64,000 bases of DNA from Zhongshania sp. R06B22 (GTDB lineage: Bacteria; Pseudomonadota; Gammaproteobacteria; Pseudomonadales; Spongiibacteraceae): positions 1,116,001 through 1,180,000 of the forward strand of contig NZ_JBFRYB010000001.1 in NCBI RefSeq assembly GCF_040892595.1. The letters are read 5' to 3'. Below the pieces are notes generated by a model, which searched no databases, was not told where the DNA came from, and saw nothing but the letters and a program-made list of their open reading frames with translations. Both the position numbers and the translations under genes were made by a program. Positions 28,325 through 40,271 of this stretch are shown here, in pieces. Within the stretch, counting starts at the first letter, position 1, and each line of letters starts with the position of its first letter.

Positions 28325-29410
28325 ATGAAAAACCTCGAACTCGATTTGGGAGAGCGTAGCTATCCCATTTTTATAGCGCGTGATCTTCTCGGCAAGGCCG
28401 ATCTGTGGTGTAAATATATTGCCGGCCGACAAGTGTGTATTGTAACGAACGACACTATCGCGCCGCTGTATCTGGAGAAATTGAAAGCTCAGCTTGGTGA
28501 CAAAGAGGTTTGTGAGGTGGTTCTGCCTGATGGCGAGGCATACAAAACCTTGGCGACGCTTGAGCAAATTTTTGACACCTTGCTAGAGAAAAACCATAAC
28601 CGGACTACAACCCTGATCGCACTGGGCGGCGGAGTGGTTGGTGATATGTGTGGTTTTGCTGCGGCGTGCTACCAGCGGGGCGTGCAATTTATTCAAATTC
28701 CAAGCACCTTATTGTCGATGGTCGATTCTTCCGTCGGCGGTAAAACAGGGGTTAATCACCCGCTTGGTAAAAATATGATTGGTGCATTTCATCAGCCTAA
28801 TTGTGTGCTCGCCGATTTGAGCTTGCTAGACACCCTGCCGGATCGTGAGTTTGCAGCGGGTATGGCGGAAGTCATTAAATACGGCTTGATCTGTGATGCG
28901 CCATTCTTTGAGTGGTTGGAAAAAAACATTGCAGGCTTGATGAGCCGCGATAGCGATTTACTTGCCGAGGCCGTCTATCGGTCTTGCGTCAATAAAGCCG
29001 GCGTGGTCGCAGAGGACGAGCGGGAAGGCGGTCGCCGTGCTATTTTGAACCTTGGTCACACCTTCGGTCACGCCATTGAAACAGCTGAAGGCTACGGTAA
29101 CTGGCTACATGGTGAAGCAGTTTCGGCGGGCATGGTGCTGGCGATGGCACTATCGGTTGAGCTGGGTTGGTTGAGCTCCGATATCTTAGTTCGCGGAGAA
29201 AAGCTGCTAAAAATCGTCGGCTTACCGATTTTGCCGCCAGAAAACATGGATGTGGATCAATTTTTGCAGCTAATGGGGCGTGATAAAAAGGTCTTGGATG
29301 GCCGATTACGTCTGGTGCTGTTAAAGGGCTTGGGAGAATCGGTGGTGAGCAGCGAGGCAAAGAAAGAGACCATTGCTGTCGTGCTGCGCGCTGCGGGTGT
29401 TCGCCCATAG
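28325..29410 (+). CDS. aroB: 3-dehydroquinate synthase
   Basis: 361 residues from ATG 28325; a TTG three bases earlier is in frame but less likely. NAD- and Zn-dependent enzyme turning DAHP into 3-dehydroquinate, step two of the shikimate pathway. The NAD site is [16 protein letters not shown], then [20 protein letters not shown], and the metal ligands lie in [22 protein letters not shown] and [11 protein letters not shown]. Normal length. Last gene of the pil-aro operon; the gene after it here is gltB without an intervening SPOR/DamX-like gene. Confidence 0.97.
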   Translation: MKNLELDLGERSYPIFIARDLLGKADLWCKYIAGRQVCIVTNDTIAPLYLEKLKAQLGDKEVCEVVLPDGEAYKTLATLEQIFDTLLEKNHNRTTTLIALGGGVVGDMCGFAAACYQRGVQFIQIPSTLLSMVDSSVGGKTGVNHPLGKNMIGAFHQPNCVLADLSLLDTLPDREFAAGMAEVIKYGLICDAPFFEWLEKNIAGLMSRDSDLLAEAVYRSCVNKAGVVAEDEREGGRRAILNLGHTFGHAIETAEGYGNWLHGEAVSAGMVLAMALSVELGWLSSDILVRGEKLLKIVGLPILPPENMDVDQFLQLMGRDKKVLDGRLRLVLLKGLGESVVSSEAKKETIAVVLRAAGVRP

Positions 29411-29454
29411 CTATTTGCGGATTGTGTAAAAATTGAGCGTTATTGGGGCGGCGT

Positions 29455-29483
29455 TTGTTGCTTTTGCTGCATCCGTGTAGAAT
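29455..29483 (+). promoter_or_regulatory. Possible gltB promoter
   Basis: TTGTTG (29455-29460), 17-base spacer, TAGAAT (29478-29483), about 90 bases before the gltB ATG in the 165-base aroB-gltB gap. The -35 is weak. Confidence 0.4.
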
Positions 29484-29575
29484 GTCACTCCTTTTTTCGG
29501 GTATGTGTAAAATCCCCGAAACATTCTTTTCGACTATCTTTTTGTTTTCCTTAGTAATTTTGCGAGAGTCGTTTT

Positions 29576-32500
29576 ATGAGTACAGGCCTGTACAGACCTG
29601 AAGATGTGCGCGACAACTGTGGATTCGGCCTGATTGCCCATATGCAGGGCGAGCCGAGCCATAAATTGTTGCAGACCGCAATCGAATCGCTGACCTGCAT
29701 GACGCACCGTGGCGGCATCGCTGCCGACGGTAAAACAGGGGACGGCTGTGGCTTATTGCTTAAGAAACCGGACGGCTTCTTGCGCGCCATGGCGAAAGAG
29801 TCATGCGGTAGCGAGCTGAGTGAAATATACGGGGTTGGTCAGATTTTCCTCGGGCGGGACGAAAAAACGGCCGCCGCCGCTCGCGCTGGCTTTGAAGCCG
29901 TGCTGGTCAAAAACGGCCTCCAACCTGCTGGTTGGCGAGTAGTCCCCGTGGACGAAACAGTGTGTGGCGAGATCGCGCTTTCAAGTTTGCCGCGCATAGA
30001 GCAAGTATTTATCAATGTTGACGGTATGGATGCGCAACAACTACGCACCTGCCTATTTGTTGTTCGGCGTGAGGCCGAAATCGCGTTGACCGATGATCCT
30101 GATTTTTATATTTCCAGTTTATCGGCTGATGTTATTGCCTATAAAGGCCTGGTGATGCCGGTGGACTTACCGCGTTTCTACCTGGACCTTGCTAACCCAG
30201 CGCTAGAAACCGCAATTTGTGTATTCCATCAGCGATTTTCTACTAATACCATGCCGCGCTGGCCACTGGCTCAGCCATTTCGGATGCTGGCCCACAATGG
30301 CGAAATTAATACCATTGAAGGTAACCGCAATTGGGCGGAGGCGCGTACCCGTAATTTCACTAGCCCTTTACTTCCCGACGTCGCTGCACTGGCGCCATTG
30401 GTTAATCGCACCGGCTCCGACTCTTCAAGTCTAGATAATATGCTTGAATTGCTTGTTGCTGGCGGAATGGATTTATTCCGCGCCGTGCGGATGTTAGTGC
30501 CGCCAGCTTGGCAAAACATTGAGCATATGGACGCTGATTTGAAGGCGTTTTACGAGTATAACTCCATGCATATGGAGCCTTGGGATGGCCCCGCCGGTCT
30601 AGTGCTAACCGACGGTCGTTACGCGGTTTGTGTCCTAGACCGCAACGGTCTTCGCCCTTCACGCTGGGTCATTACTAAAGATGGTTTCATCACGGTTGCC
30701 TCAGAGATAGGTACCTATGGCTATCAGCCAGAAGATGTGGTTTCCAAAGGCCGTGTTGGGCCTGGCCAGATTTTAGTGGTGGATACCGAAAAAGGCGAAG
30801 TCCTGCACACTGAAGAAGTGGATAATCGCCTTAAATCCGCTCATCCCTACAAAAAGTGGTTGCGAGAGAATGGCAACCGTCTGCAGGACCAGCTTGGCCA
30901 GGGCAACCGTCCTGCGCTACCTGAAAGTGAGACCCTGGCTGCATTCCAGAAGTATTTTCAAGTTAGCTTTGAAGAGCGCGAGCAAGTACTGTCCGCATTG
31001 GCAGACAGTGGCAACGAAGCTGTGGGCTCGATGGGTGACGACACGCCGATGGCGGTCTTATCGCGCCAGAAGCGTTCGCTTTACGACTACTTCCGCCAGA
31101 AGTTTGCGCAGGTCACCAACCCACCGATAGATCCGCTGCGCGAAACTATCGTGATGAGTTTGGAGACTTTGCTGGGCGCGGAGCAGAATGTGTTTGAGCA
31201 AACTGCGGATCACGCCGACCGACTTATTTTAACCAGCCCGGTGTTGTCTCCAGACAAGTTTGACCGTTTGATGAGCGTAGATTCACCGCGCTATCCGCTC
31301 GCCCGTATTAACCTGGCCTATGATCCGGCGCTGACGTCTCTGAAAGAAGCCGTTGCGGAGGTCACGTTGGCGGCTGAGACAGCGTTGCGCAATGGCAAGG
31401 TCATTCTATTACTGAGTGACCGCGCCGTAGAGCCCGGTCTGCTGGCGGTGCATAGCTTGCTGGCAACGGGTGCGGTTCATCACCATCTGATTAAGCAAGG
31501 TTTGCGTTGCGGCGCAAATATTGTGGTTGAGAGCGGCAGTGCCCGCGATTCGCATCAGATGGCGTGTTTATTTGGTTTTGGCGCCACTGCGGTGTACCCG
31601 TATATGGCTTTTGCGGTCATCAGCGATATGTTGAGCTGCGGCGAAATTTTGGGTGACGAGCAAACTGCCCATACCAATTATATTAAAGGCATTAACAAAG
31701 GCCTGCTGAAGATCATGTCCAAAATGGGCATATCGACTATCGCATCGTATCGTGGTGCGCAGTTATTTGAAGCTATTGGCTTGGCGACTGACGTTGTTGA
31801 TACCTGCTTTAAGGGCGTCGCTAGCCGTATTGCCGGCGCCGGATTTGCAGAATTACAGCGTGACCAAGAAGCCTTGGCAACCATGGCATGGCTGCCGCGT
31901 AAGCCGCTTGATCAAGGCGGTTTGCTGAAATATGTGCACGGTAAGGAGTATCACGCGTTTAATCCCGATGTGGTCGTCACCCTGCAGCAAGCAGTAAAAA
32001 GTGGTGATTACGCCCACTGGAAAAAATATGCCGATCTGGTGAATACCCGGCCGGTTGCGACTATTCGGGATTTACTTGGCTTTAAAGATGACGTTAAACC
32101 GATTCCCTTAGATGAAGTTGAGCCGATCGAAAGTTTATTCCGCCGTTTTGACTCTGCGGGCATGTCGCTGGGTGCCTTGAGCCCCGAGGCACACGAGGCA
32201 TTGGCTACCGCCATGAACCGTCTTGGTGGTCGCTCTAACTCGGGTGAGGGCGGTGAAGACCCTGCTCGCTTTGGGACTGAGCGGGTGTCGAAAATTAAGC
32301 AGGTAGCATCTGGTCGTTTTGGTGTTACCCCGCATTACTTAGTGAATGCAGAAGTATTGCAGATCAAAGTGGCGCAGGGCGCTAAGCCCGGCGAAGGTGG
32401 GCAGTTGCCCGGTGGTAAAGTTAACGCCCTGATTGCCAGGTTACGTTATTCAGTGCCTGGTGTAACTCTGATCTCGCCGCCACCGCATCACGATATTTAT

Positions 32501-34024
32501 TCTATTGAAGATTTGGCTCAGCTGATTTTCGATCTCAAACAGGTTAATCCCTCGGCGCTGGTATCAGTAAAACTGGTATCTGAACCCGGTGTTGGCACCA
32601 TCGCAGCGGGCGTGGCCAAGGCTTATGCCGACTTGATCACTATTTCTGGTTATGACGGTGGTACAGCGGCGAGTCCGATTACGTCTATTCGCTACGCGGG
32701 ATCACCGTGGGAGCTGGGTCTTTCTGAAGCGCAGCAGACACTGCGTGGCAATGGCTTGCGCGGCAAAGTGCGCGTACAGACTGACGGTGGCTTAAAAACC
32801 GGCTTAGATGTTGTTAAAGCAGCGATGCTGGGTGCGGAAAGCTTCGGCTTTGGTACCACCCCAATGGTGGCGCTGGGCTGTAAGTATTTGCGGATATGTC
32901 ACCTGAATAACTGCGCCACTGGAGTGGCAACTCAGGATGAGCGTCTGCGGGACGAGCACTTTATCGGCACGGTTGAAATGGTGATGAATTTCTTCACCTT
33001 TATCGCCATGGAAACCCGTGAGTGGATGGCCAGTATTGGTATACGCACCATGGAAGAGCTTATTGGCCGTACCGACTTGCTCGCTCAGAAGGCGGGCGAG
33101 ACCGAGAAGCAAGCTTTACTCGATTTGTCGCCGATCCTTTTCAAAGATCCTGCGGCGAAGGATCAACCAGAGTTTTGCCAAGTTGACCTGAATGCACCGT
33201 TCGATAAAGGCGAGAAAGCCGAGGCCATGGTTGCCGCAGCGCTACCAGCCATTGAGTCAATGTCGGGTGTGGATCTGGAATTCAACGTAACAAACTGTGA
33301 CCGGTCGATTGGCGCCCGTTTGTCTGGAGAAATCGCCAAACGTCATGGCAATCTGGGTATGGAAGATGCGCCGGTTACTCTGCGTATGAAGGGTACCGCA
33401 GGCCAGAGCTTTGGTGTGTGGAATGCTGGCGGTTTGAATATGTACCTTGAAGGCGACGCCAACGATTACGTTGGCAAAGGTATGGCGGGTGGCAAGCTGG
33501 TGATATATCCGCCAAAAGGTAGCGTGTTTAAAAGCCAAGACACCACGATTATTGGTAATACCTGTCTCTACGGTGCTACTGGCGGCAAGCTCTTTGCAGC
33601 AGGTATTGCGGGTGAGCGTTTCGGGGTTCGTAATTCTGGTGCACACGCTGTTGTTGAAGGCGCTGGCGATCATTGCTGCGAATACATGACGGGCGGCATT
33701 ATCACCGTTTTGGGGCCGACGGGGGTCAATTTTGGTGCAGGCATGACCGGCGGCTTTGCTTACGTGCTGGATCAGGCAAATCGTTTCGTTGATATGTATA
33801 ACAGCGAACTAGTCGAAATGTGTCGGATAAACTCCGAGTATATGGAAGCATACCGAGCAAACTTACGTGGCAATATCGTTGAATATGTTGCGGAAACAGG
33901 TTCGGCTTGGGGGCAGCATATTCTCGATAATTTTGACGATTACATTGGTAAATTCTGGATGATCAAGCCGAAGGCGGCCAGCCTCAGCCGTTTGCTTGAC
34001 TCCACCAGAAGACGTCCGGAATAA
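29576..34024 (+). CDS. gltB: Glutamate synthase (NADPH) large subunit
   Basis: 1482 residues. Converts glutamine plus 2-oxoglutarate into two glutamates with GltD. The first 14 residues form a propeptide; Cys15 in [11 protein letters not shown] becomes the N-terminal nucleophile of the class II amidotransferase domain (to about 430). A central domain follows (about 460-750), then the FMN-binding synthase domain (about 800-1180) with [14 protein letters not shown] and the 3Fe-4S cysteines in [16 protein letters not shown], and the GXGXG beta-helix domain (about 1235-1430). Nothing is missing. The partner gltD follows after 31 bases. Confidence 0.98.
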   Translation: MSTGLYRPEDVRDNCGFGLIAHMQGEPSHKLLQTAIESLTCMTHRGGIAADGKTGDGCGLLLKKPDGFLRAMAKESCGSELSEIYGVGQIFLGRDEKTAAAARAGFEAVLVKNGLQPAGWRVVPVDETVCGEIALSSLPRIEQVFINVDGMDAQQLRTCLFVVRREAEIALTDDPDFYISSLSADVIAYKGLVMPVDLPRFYLDLANPALETAICVFHQRFSTNTMPRWPLAQPFRMLAHNGEINTIEGNRNWAEARTRNFTSPLLPDVAALAPLVNRTGSDSSSLDNMLELLVAGGMDLFRAVRMLVPPAWQNIEHMDADLKAFYEYNSMHMEPWDGPAGLVLTDGRYAVCVLDRNGLRPSRWVITKDGFITVASEIGTYGYQPEDVVSKGRVGPGQILVVDTEKGEVLHTEEVDNRLKSAHPYKKWLRENGNRLQDQLGQGNRPALPESETLAAFQKYFQVSFEEREQVLSALADSGNEAVGSMGDDTPMAVLSRQKRSLYDYFRQKFAQVTNPPIDPLRETIVMSLETLLGAEQNVFEQTADHADRLILTSPVLSPDKFDRLMSVDSPRYPLARINLAYDPALTSLKEAVAEVTLAAETALRNGKVILLLSDRAVEPGLLAVHSLLATGAVHHHLIKQGLRCGANIVVESGSARDSHQMACLFGFGATAVYPYMAFAVISDMLSCGEILGDEQTAHTNYIKGINKGLLKIMSKMGISTIASYRGAQLFEAIGLATDVVDTCFKGVASRIAGAGFAELQRDQEALATMAWLPRKPLDQGGLLKYVHGKEYHAFNPDVVVTLQQAVKSGDYAHWKKYADLVNTRPVATIRDLLGFKDDVKPIPLDEVEPIESLFRRFDSAGMSLGALSPEAHEALATAMNRLGGRSNSGEGGEDPARFGTERVSKIKQVASGRFGVTPHYLVNAEVLQIKVAQGAKPGEGGQLPGGKVNALIARLRYSVPGVTLISPPPHHDIYSIEDLAQLIFDLKQVNPSALVSVKLVSEPGVGTIAAGVAKAYADLITISGYDGGTAASPITSIRYAGSPWELGLSEAQQTLRGNGLRGKVRVQTDGGLKTGLDVVKAAMLGAESFGFGTTPMVALGCKYLRICHLNNCATGVATQDERLRDEHFIGTVEMVMNFFTFIAMETREWMASIGIRTMEELIGRTDLLAQKAGETEKQALLDLSPILFKDPAAKDQPEFCQVDLNAPFDKGEKAEAMVAAALPAIESMSGVDLEFNVTNCDRSIGARLSGEIAKRHGNLGMEDAPVTLRMKGTAGQSFGVWNAGGLNMYLEGDANDYVGKGMAGGKLVIYPPKGSVFKSQDTTIIGNTCLYGATGGKLFAAGIAGERFGVRNSGAHAVVEGAGDHCCEYMTGGIITVLGPTGVNFGAGMTGGFAYVLDQANRFVDMYNSELVEMCRINSEYMEAYRANLRGNIVEYVAETGSAWGQHILDNFDDYIGKFWMIKPKAASLSRLLDSTRRRPE

Positions 34025-34043
34025 GCCCGCCGAGTAGCAATGA

Positions 34044-35474
<1,431 letters not shown>

Positions 35475-35479
35475 TTGTT

Positions 35480-35538
35480 AAACACCACAATAAGAGCGGG
35501 GTGCGAGGTGTCGTATCAGGTCTTTACTGTGGTGTTTT
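35480..35538 (+). terminator. Possible terminator after gltBD
   Basis: Perfect 10-base inverted repeat AAACACCACA (35480-35489) and TGTGGTGTTT (35528-35537), followed by a short TTT/CC run, with a 38-base spacer that may itself fold. It lies between gltD and hemE. The long loop makes it an uncertain terminator. Confidence 0.4.
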
Positions 35539-35566
35539 CCTTATTTGAAAAAGCGTTGAGAGAAAA

Positions 35567-36634
35567 ATGACTGAATTAAAAAATGATACTTTCCTTCGCG
35601 CACTTCAGCGTCAACCGGTTGAATACACCCCGGTATGGATGATGCGTCAAGCAGGGCGCTATCTTCCTGAGTACCGTGCAACCCGAGCGATCGCAGGCGA
35701 CTTTATGTCGCTTTGCAAGAATCCAGAGCTCGCCTGCGAAGTCACAATGCAACCTTTGGCTCGTTATCCACTTGATGCGGCAATTTTATTTTCTGATATT
35801 TTAACCATTCCCGATGCCATGGGCCTAGGGCTGTATTTTGAAACGGGAGAAGGTCCACGTTTCAGAAAAACCGTGCGTACTATGGCCGACGTCGATGCCT
35901 TGCCGATAGTGGATGGCGAAAATGATCTAACCTACGTTTGCGACGCCGTGAGAACCATTCGACGTGAGTTAAACGGCAGTGTGCCACTTATTGGTTTTTC
36001 GGGTAGTCCGTGGACGCTGGCAACGTATATGGTTGAAGGCGGTGGCTCTAAGGACCATGGCCGGAGCAAAGCCTTAGCCTTTGATCAGCCTGAATTAATG
36101 CACGCACTGCTAGATAAATTGGCCCAGAGCGTGACGGCCTACTTGAATGACCAGATTCGTGCCGGTGCACAAGCGGTTCAGATTTTCGATACTTGGGGCG
36201 GCGCCCTAAGTCATAACGCATACCAAGAGTTTAGTTTGCGTTATATGCAGAGAATTGTTGATGGCTTAATTAAAGAGAATGATGGTCGTGTTGTGCCGGT
36301 AATCCTCTTTACTAAAAATGGTGGTCAATGGTTGGAGATGATGGCTGATACGGGTGCCAGTGCCCTAGGCTTAGATTGGACCACGGATATTGCTGCTGCT
36401 AAAGCTCGGGTTGGTGATCGTGTTGCATTGCAGGGCAATATGGATCCCTCTATGCTGCGCGCCTCTCCTGCGCGAATTCGCCAAGAAGTAGCCTCAATTC
36501 TGGCGCGATTTGGTAGCGGACCCGGACATATTTTTAATCTTGGTCACGGTATTACCCCAGAGGTGGACCCTGCTAATGCAGGCGCATTTATAGAGTGTGT
36601 GCGCGAACTATCTGCCCCGTATCATCAGGGCTAA
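35567..36634 (+). CDS. hemE: Uroporphyrinogen decarboxylase
   Basis: 355 residues. Decarboxylates the four acetate chains of uroporphyrinogen III to give coproporphyrinogen III in haem synthesis. Both family signatures are present: [16 protein letters not shown] (with the substrate-binding arginines) and [20 protein letters not shown]. Also visible are [12 protein letters not shown] with the catalytic Asp, and LGHGI near the C-terminus. ATG 35567 lies after a GAGAGA stretch. Located behind gltD as in Pseudomonas and closed by a strong terminator. Confidence 0.98.
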   Translation: MTELKNDTFLRALQRQPVEYTPVWMMRQAGRYLPEYRATRAIAGDFMSLCKNPELACEVTMQPLARYPLDAAILFSDILTIPDAMGLGLYFETGEGPRFRKTVRTMADVDALPIVDGENDLTYVCDAVRTIRRELNGSVPLIGFSGSPWTLATYMVEGGGSKDHGRSKALAFDQPELMHALLDKLAQSVTAYLNDQIRAGAQAVQIFDTWGGALSHNAYQEFSLRYMQRIVDGLIKENDGRVVPVILFTKNGGQWLEMMADTGASALGLDWTTDIAAAKARVGDRVALQGNMDPSMLRASPARIRQEVASILARFGSGPGHIFNLGHGITPEVDPANAGAFIECVRELSAPYHQG

Positions 36635-36670
36635 TTCAAAAGCGATGGTGTGATTAGCCATGGCGAAAAC

Positions 36671-36704
36671 AAAAAACTCGGTGTTATTAACACCGAGTTT
36701 TTTT
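36671..36704 (+). terminator. Intrinsic terminator of hemE
   Basis: Stem AAAAAACTCGGTGTT / AACACCGAGTTTTTT with an ATT loop and a T7 tract running into TGTTTT. A classical Rho-independent terminator 37 bases after the hemE stop; being flanked by A and T runs it could also serve the minus-strand gene ending at 36744. Confidence 0.93.
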
Positions 36705-36743
36705 GTTTTAAGCGAGTTGTTTTATTATTTATACCCGTCTTGG

Positions 36744-37298
36744 CTATGGCATGACTTCAACAAAATTCCGCCATTTATTTTGTAGTCCGATAAACCACCC
36801 TGGTGATCCATTACCCGTACCCGAAAATTCCAACTCGGGGTAGTAAGCGGTTACGCTACTTAGAATATTGTGATCTTTTTCTTCGATATCAATAAGTAAT
36901 AAATGGCGGCCAGCAGCCAATGCCTGCTCAAAGCGTTTGAAGTCATGATGAGGCTCTTGGATACCAAATAATCCACCTTCCCAGGTGAAGAATCCAAGCA
37001 TCACAATAGATAGAAATACAAACGGCATCCAGCCAACGCTAGTGGTTGCGCCTGAATAATGACCTACGGCGAGTACCAAGGCTGCGGCAGCCAAGCCAAT
37101 CAGCGCGCCGCGCTCCATAGCTTGTACAACGTCTTTGCGTAAAACCGCTTCTACATCGTTGAGTTTGCGTTTGTGCACGCCGGAGTCATCGCGGCTGAGA
37201 ACGTGAATTTGGGGTTTAGAGATACCATTGCTGGCAAGGTCTTGTTCGACGGTGCTGAGTTTGTCTAAATTGTCCGTCAGAAAATAATAGCGTTTCAT
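36744..37298 (-). CDS. Uncharacterised membrane protein with two helices
   Basis: 184 residues. The N-terminus MKRYYFLTDNLDKLSTVEQD and GISKPQIHVLSRDD form a small alpha/beta domain; two hydrophobic helices follow (about 65-83 and 88-105), then a cytoplasmic-looking domain with EGGLFGIQEPHHDFKRFEQ. It resembles proteins in Pseudomonas often given the vague name 'NAD/FAD-utilising enzyme' and, distantly, stress proteins of the YflT/DUF1269 kind, but no cofactor motif is visible. I assign no function. A perfect 12-base palindrome lies 40 bases upstream of the start. Confidence 0.75.
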   Translation of the reverse strand: MKRYYFLTDNLDKLSTVEQDLASNGISKPQIHVLSRDDSGVHKRKLNDVEAVLRKDVVQAMERGALIGLAAAALVLAVGHYSGATTSVGWMPFVFLSIVMLGFFTWEGGLFGIQEPHHDFKRFEQALAAGRHLLLIDIEEKDHNILSSVTAYYPELEFSGTGNGSPGWFIGLQNKWRNFVEVMP

Positions 37299-37337
37299 AC
37301 TATGCTCCTAACTTTGTCTGGTTTTTATATAGGTTTG

Positions 37338-37349
37338 TTGTCGCGACAA
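37338..37349. promoter_or_regulatory. 12-base palindrome upstream of the two-helix membrane protein gene
   Basis: TTGTCGCGACAA is a perfect palindrome at 40 bases before the minus-strand gene starting at 37298 and 200 bases before the DUF1415 gene. It could be a repressor site; nothing else supports this. Confidence 0.3.
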
Positions 37350-37548
37350 AAGACAGGCAACTACCTTACTTACGGCTTTACATTACAGCCTCAGGTTACG
37401 GTATTAGTGTAGCAGTGTGCGTGACGGCTGCCTTGCTCTCGATGAGCCTGTATTATTGTATTTATTGCTAAGTAACACTGCTGTAATACCTGAATCCTCT
37501 AATGAATAGTTCGGAATTAGAGTGCTGAGGGCTTTTTCGCTAACAAAA

Positions 37549-38115
37549 ATGAGCTGTGAAATGATAATTGACAATGATGTAATTGAGCGCGAAGTAAGGC
37601 GTTGGTTGACAGAGGCGGTGGTGGGCTTGGGCTTGTGTCCCTTTGCGGCTAAGCCGCTGCAGGAAATGCGGGTAGCTGTTGATGTCAGCCATGCTGGCAA
37701 TGCCGAAGATCTAATCAATGACTTGCACCAGGCCTTATCCCGCTTGGAAGAAACAGGAGTTAGCAAACTGGAGACCAGCTTGCTAGTAATCCCCAATATG
37801 CTGCAGGACTTTTATGACTACAATGATTTCTTAGAGATTGCCGACGCCGTTCTGCAGGAAGGGAGTTGGGAGGGAGAGATTCAAATAGCCAGTTTTCACC
37901 CTGACTATCAGTTTGCCGGAACTGAAAAGGCTGACCCCGAAAATTTCACTAATCGTGCTCCCTACCCAATATTTCATTTGCTTCGTGAGGACAGTCTTGA
38001 GAAAGCGTTATCGTCTTACCCAGACCCTGAAAGTATCCCTGAGCGCAATATTGCCTTGATGGGTGAGATGGATCCCAATATCCTGCGGGCGCTATTTCCC
38101 TATTGTTTTAAATAA
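37549..38115 (+). CDS. DUF1415 family protein
   Basis: About 188 residues. The conserved N-terminus EREVRRWLTEAVVGLGLCPF with the invariant LCPFA segment, then FLEIADAVLQE, FHPDYQFAGT and FTNRAPYPIFHLLREDS identify DUF1415, a widespread gammaproteobacterial family without known function. Possible starts are GTG 37522, ATG 37549 and ATG 37561; none has a convincing Shine-Dalgarno, and ATG 37561 gives the length closest to homologs. It stands alone between an opposite-strand membrane protein and an opposite-strand lipoprotein. Confidence 0.82.
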   Translation: MSCEMIIDNDVIEREVRRWLTEAVVGLGLCPFAAKPLQEMRVAVDVSHAGNAEDLINDLHQALSRLEETGVSKLETSLLVIPNMLQDFYDYNDFLEIADAVLQEGSWEGEIQIASFHPDYQFAGTEKADPENFTNRAPYPIFHLLREDSLEKALSSYPDPESIPERNIALMGEMDPNILRALFPYCFK

Positions 38116-38133
38116 GCCGCGGTTTGGCGGCTT
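38114..38133. terminator. Small hairpin between convergent genes
   Basis: AAGCCGC (38114-38120) and GCGGCTT (38127-38133) with a 6-base loop, overlapping the end of the DUF1415 gene and 8 bases from the end of the opposite DUF4136 gene. No T-run follows, so terminator function is a guess. Confidence 0.3.
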
Positions 38134-38141
38134 AGTAAAGC

Positions 38142-38690
38142 TCAGGCAGGTGGGAATTCACTCCAGATCGCAGTAACCGCACGTTCTATCGTGTTGGCGT
38201 TTACTTTGGGGTCGCGGTCATCTAGCTCAATGACCAGTGAGCCGCGCCACGTTAACTTCTTATCTACGGGATTTAATAAGTCGATGATGATCTGAATATT
38301 GCGATTAATTTTGTCTTTACCCAGCGGTACACCCACAGAAGTACTTATGCCAAAGTTACCCCCAAAGCTGCCAAACCCCAGTCCTAGGCGCGGACTTTTA
38401 TCTATGGTTTCTGCTGCCTCAGCAATGTAGTAGCGCACCAGAAAGTCGGCATTACTCTGAGTGTCGACTAAGGTGTAGAGTCCGGCTTTCAATTGGCGTT
38501 GCAGTGATTCTTTTACATTCTCAATAATAAATGGTGATATCACCTTATCTGCGCCGCTGGTGTCTGAAATCGTGTAGCGCTCATAGCGGCTGAAGTCAGC
38601 GCGGGGATTGTAGTCAGTGACGACTTTAGTGCTACTGCAGCCAGTCAGCGCAATCAGCAAGAGGGGCGTCAGTAAAGCGAGTAATTTCAT
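38142..38690 (-). CDS. DUF4136 domain lipoprotein
   Basis: 182 residues from ATG 38690 (AAAGG 9 bases upstream); the frame extends seven residues further to 38711. Lipoprotein signal peptide MKLLALLTPLLLIALTGC with the lipobox Cys18. The mature part starts VVTDYNPRADFSRYERYTI and contains a Gly-rich GLGFGSFGGNFGIST region before the end, the DUF4136 pattern. These are small envelope lipoproteins of unknown role. Upstream on the same strand is tag. Confidence 0.82.
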   Translation of the reverse strand: MKLLALLTPLLLIALTGCSSTKVVTDYNPRADFSRYERYTISDTSGADKVISPFIIENVKESLQRQLKAGLYTLVDTQSNADFLVRYYIAEAAETIDKSPRLGLGFGSFGGNFGISTSVGVPLGKDKINRNIQIIIDLLNPVDKKLTWRGSLVIELDDRDPKVNANTIERAVTAIWSEFPPA

Positions 38691-38707
38691 GATACTTACC
38701 TTTGTTG

Positions 38708-39307
38708 TCATTTCAGCCAGTGCGTTCGGAAGTCCTTAGCGAGTTTTTTGCAAGCCTGGTGGCGAGGGCAAGTGACTAAATGATCATTTGTAAAACCCAG
38801 TGCCTGTAGGTAAGCATAGCAAATAGTGCTGCCGAAAAATTTAAAGCCCCGTTTTTTAAGATCCTTGCTGATTTGATCAGACTCCCTGCTGGTGGCCGGG
38901 ACCTCTGTCATGGCTTTCCAGTTGTTTTGTATCGGTGCGTCATTGAAATAAGACCACATATAGCGGGCAAAGCTCCCGTATTCTTGCTGAATTGTTAAAA
39001 AATGCTGAGCGTTGGTAATGGTGGTGGCTATTTTTAGACGGTTGCGGACGATGCTCGGATCAGCCATAAGGGTGTCAATCATCGCGTCGTCGAAGGCGGC
39101 GACGCTCTGGGGATCAAAGTTTGCGAAGGCTTTGCGGTAGCCTTCGCGTTTTTTCAAAATCGTTAGCCAGCTCAGTCCAGCTTGCGCCGACTCCAACACT
39201 AAAAATTCAAAGTGAATGCTATCGTCGTCAGAGGGTATACCCCACTCCTCGTTGTGGTATCTCATGTAATCCGGCGTGGCGGTGCACCATGGGCAAGGCT
39301 CGTTCAC
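38708..39307 (-). CDS. tag: DNA-3-methyladenine glycosylase I
   Basis: 199 residues from GTG 39307, chosen because an AAGAGAG lies upstream and the product then begins MNEPCPWC-like, as in Tag; the frame stays open to 39577 but the extra 90 residues have no Tag similarity. Removes 3-methyladenine from alkylated DNA. Zinc ligands are seen as CPWC and YHNEEWG at the N-terminus and HLVTCPRHQAC at the C-terminus. LSWLTILKKREGYRKAFANFD and GFKFFGSTICYAYLQALG are family motifs. Confidence 0.93.
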   Translation of the reverse strand: MNEPCPWCTATPDYMRYHNEEWGIPSDDDSIHFEFLVLESAQAGLSWLTILKKREGYRKAFANFDPQSVAAFDDAMIDTLMADPSIVRNRLKIATTITNAQHFLTIQQEYGSFARYMWSYFNDAPIQNNWKAMTEVPATSRESDQISKDLKKRGFKFFGSTICYAYLQALGFTNDHLVTCPRHQACKKLAKDFRTHWLK

Positions 39308-39407
39308 TATATGCGCTCTCTTATTGGAATCTGGCAGGTTACACCGTTGATCGCCACCACGGCTATGCCATAATAGCTGCAAATTGCAGATAAATGCGGG
39401 TAAGTTT

Positions 39408-40202
39408 ATGACAATGTTAAAGCCGATATTGGCGATAGTGCTGGCGAGTTTGTTGGCCTCTTGCGCGGAATCGCCTACAGGACGTCGCCAGATGTTGCTA
39501 TTCTCAGACGGCGAAATGTCGCAAATGGGTGGCACTGCATTTGACGAAATGAAAAAGAAAATGACCATCAATACCAATAGCGCAACTAATCGCTATGTAA
39601 GCTGTATCGCTGATGCTATTACCGTCTCACTACCCGCAGAGTGGCGCGGTAGCTGGGAAGTGGTGGTGTTTGAAGAGGCATCGGCCAATGCGTTCGCATT
39701 GCCCGGCAAAAAGATCGGCGTGCACACCGGTATATTTCAAGTGGCTAAAAATGCCGATCAGCTAGCCACAGTAATAGGCCATGAGGTTGGTCATGTATTG
39801 GCACATCACAGTGCTGAGCGAATGTCGGTGCAGAGTGTGGCGGGAACCGGCACTCAGCTAGTTGGCGTATTACTGGGTGAAGGTGCAGGAAAAGAGACCG
39901 TCATGGGCTTGCTTGGTTTAGGCACCCAGTTCGGCGTGGTGCTGCCCTATGGCCGCGCGCAGGAGTCGGAGGCGGATATCGTTGGTTTAGATCTCATGGC
40001 CAAGGCGGGATTTAACCCTGCCGCCAGCGTCGACTTGTGGAAAAACATGAGTGCTTTAAGCGATGGCCAGCCCCCAGAGTTTATGTCGACTCACCCTTCG
40101 CATTCTTCGCGGATTAAAGATTTACAGAGGCAAATGGTAACGGCAACACCACTTTATGAGAAGGCCAAGGCAAACGGCATTCGGCCGGCTTGTAAACGGT
40201 AG
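39408..40202 (+). CDS. M48 family zinc metallopeptidase, lipoprotein
   Basis: 264 residues from ATG 39408 (GGGTAAG upstream); starts at 39384 or 39414 are possible. Signal peptide with lipobox LLASC. The M48 active site is GHEVGHVLAHHSAERM, with His125, Glu126 and His129, and the third zinc ligand Glu188 in ESEADIVGLDLM. The C-terminus has FMSTHPSHSSRIKDLQ, typical of the YcaL/LoiP group of outer-membrane-attached proteases that take part in envelope protein quality control. Substrate unknown. Confidence 0.9.
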   Translation: MTMLKPILAIVLASLLASCAESPTGRRQMLLFSDGEMSQMGGTAFDEMKKKMTINTNSATNRYVSCIADAITVSLPAEWRGSWEVVVFEEASANAFALPGKKIGVHTGIFQVAKNADQLATVIGHEVGHVLAHHSAERMSVQSVAGTGTQLVGVLLGEGAGKETVMGLLGLGTQFGVVLPYGRAQESEADIVGLDLMAKAGFNPAASVDLWKNMSALSDGQPPEFMSTHPSHSSRIKDLQRQMVTATPLYEKAKANGIRPACKR

Positions 40203-40271
40203 TACTGCAAATCTAGAATATAATTTCTGTGCTGCGGTCATCTTGGTTGCAGGGTATTTTGCTGGTCGCAG

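Noticed and set aside
39308..39577. N-terminal extension of Tag by 90 residues
   Set aside because: The extension overlaps the divergent M48 gene and has no similarity to Tag, whose conserved start is the CPWC zinc segment.
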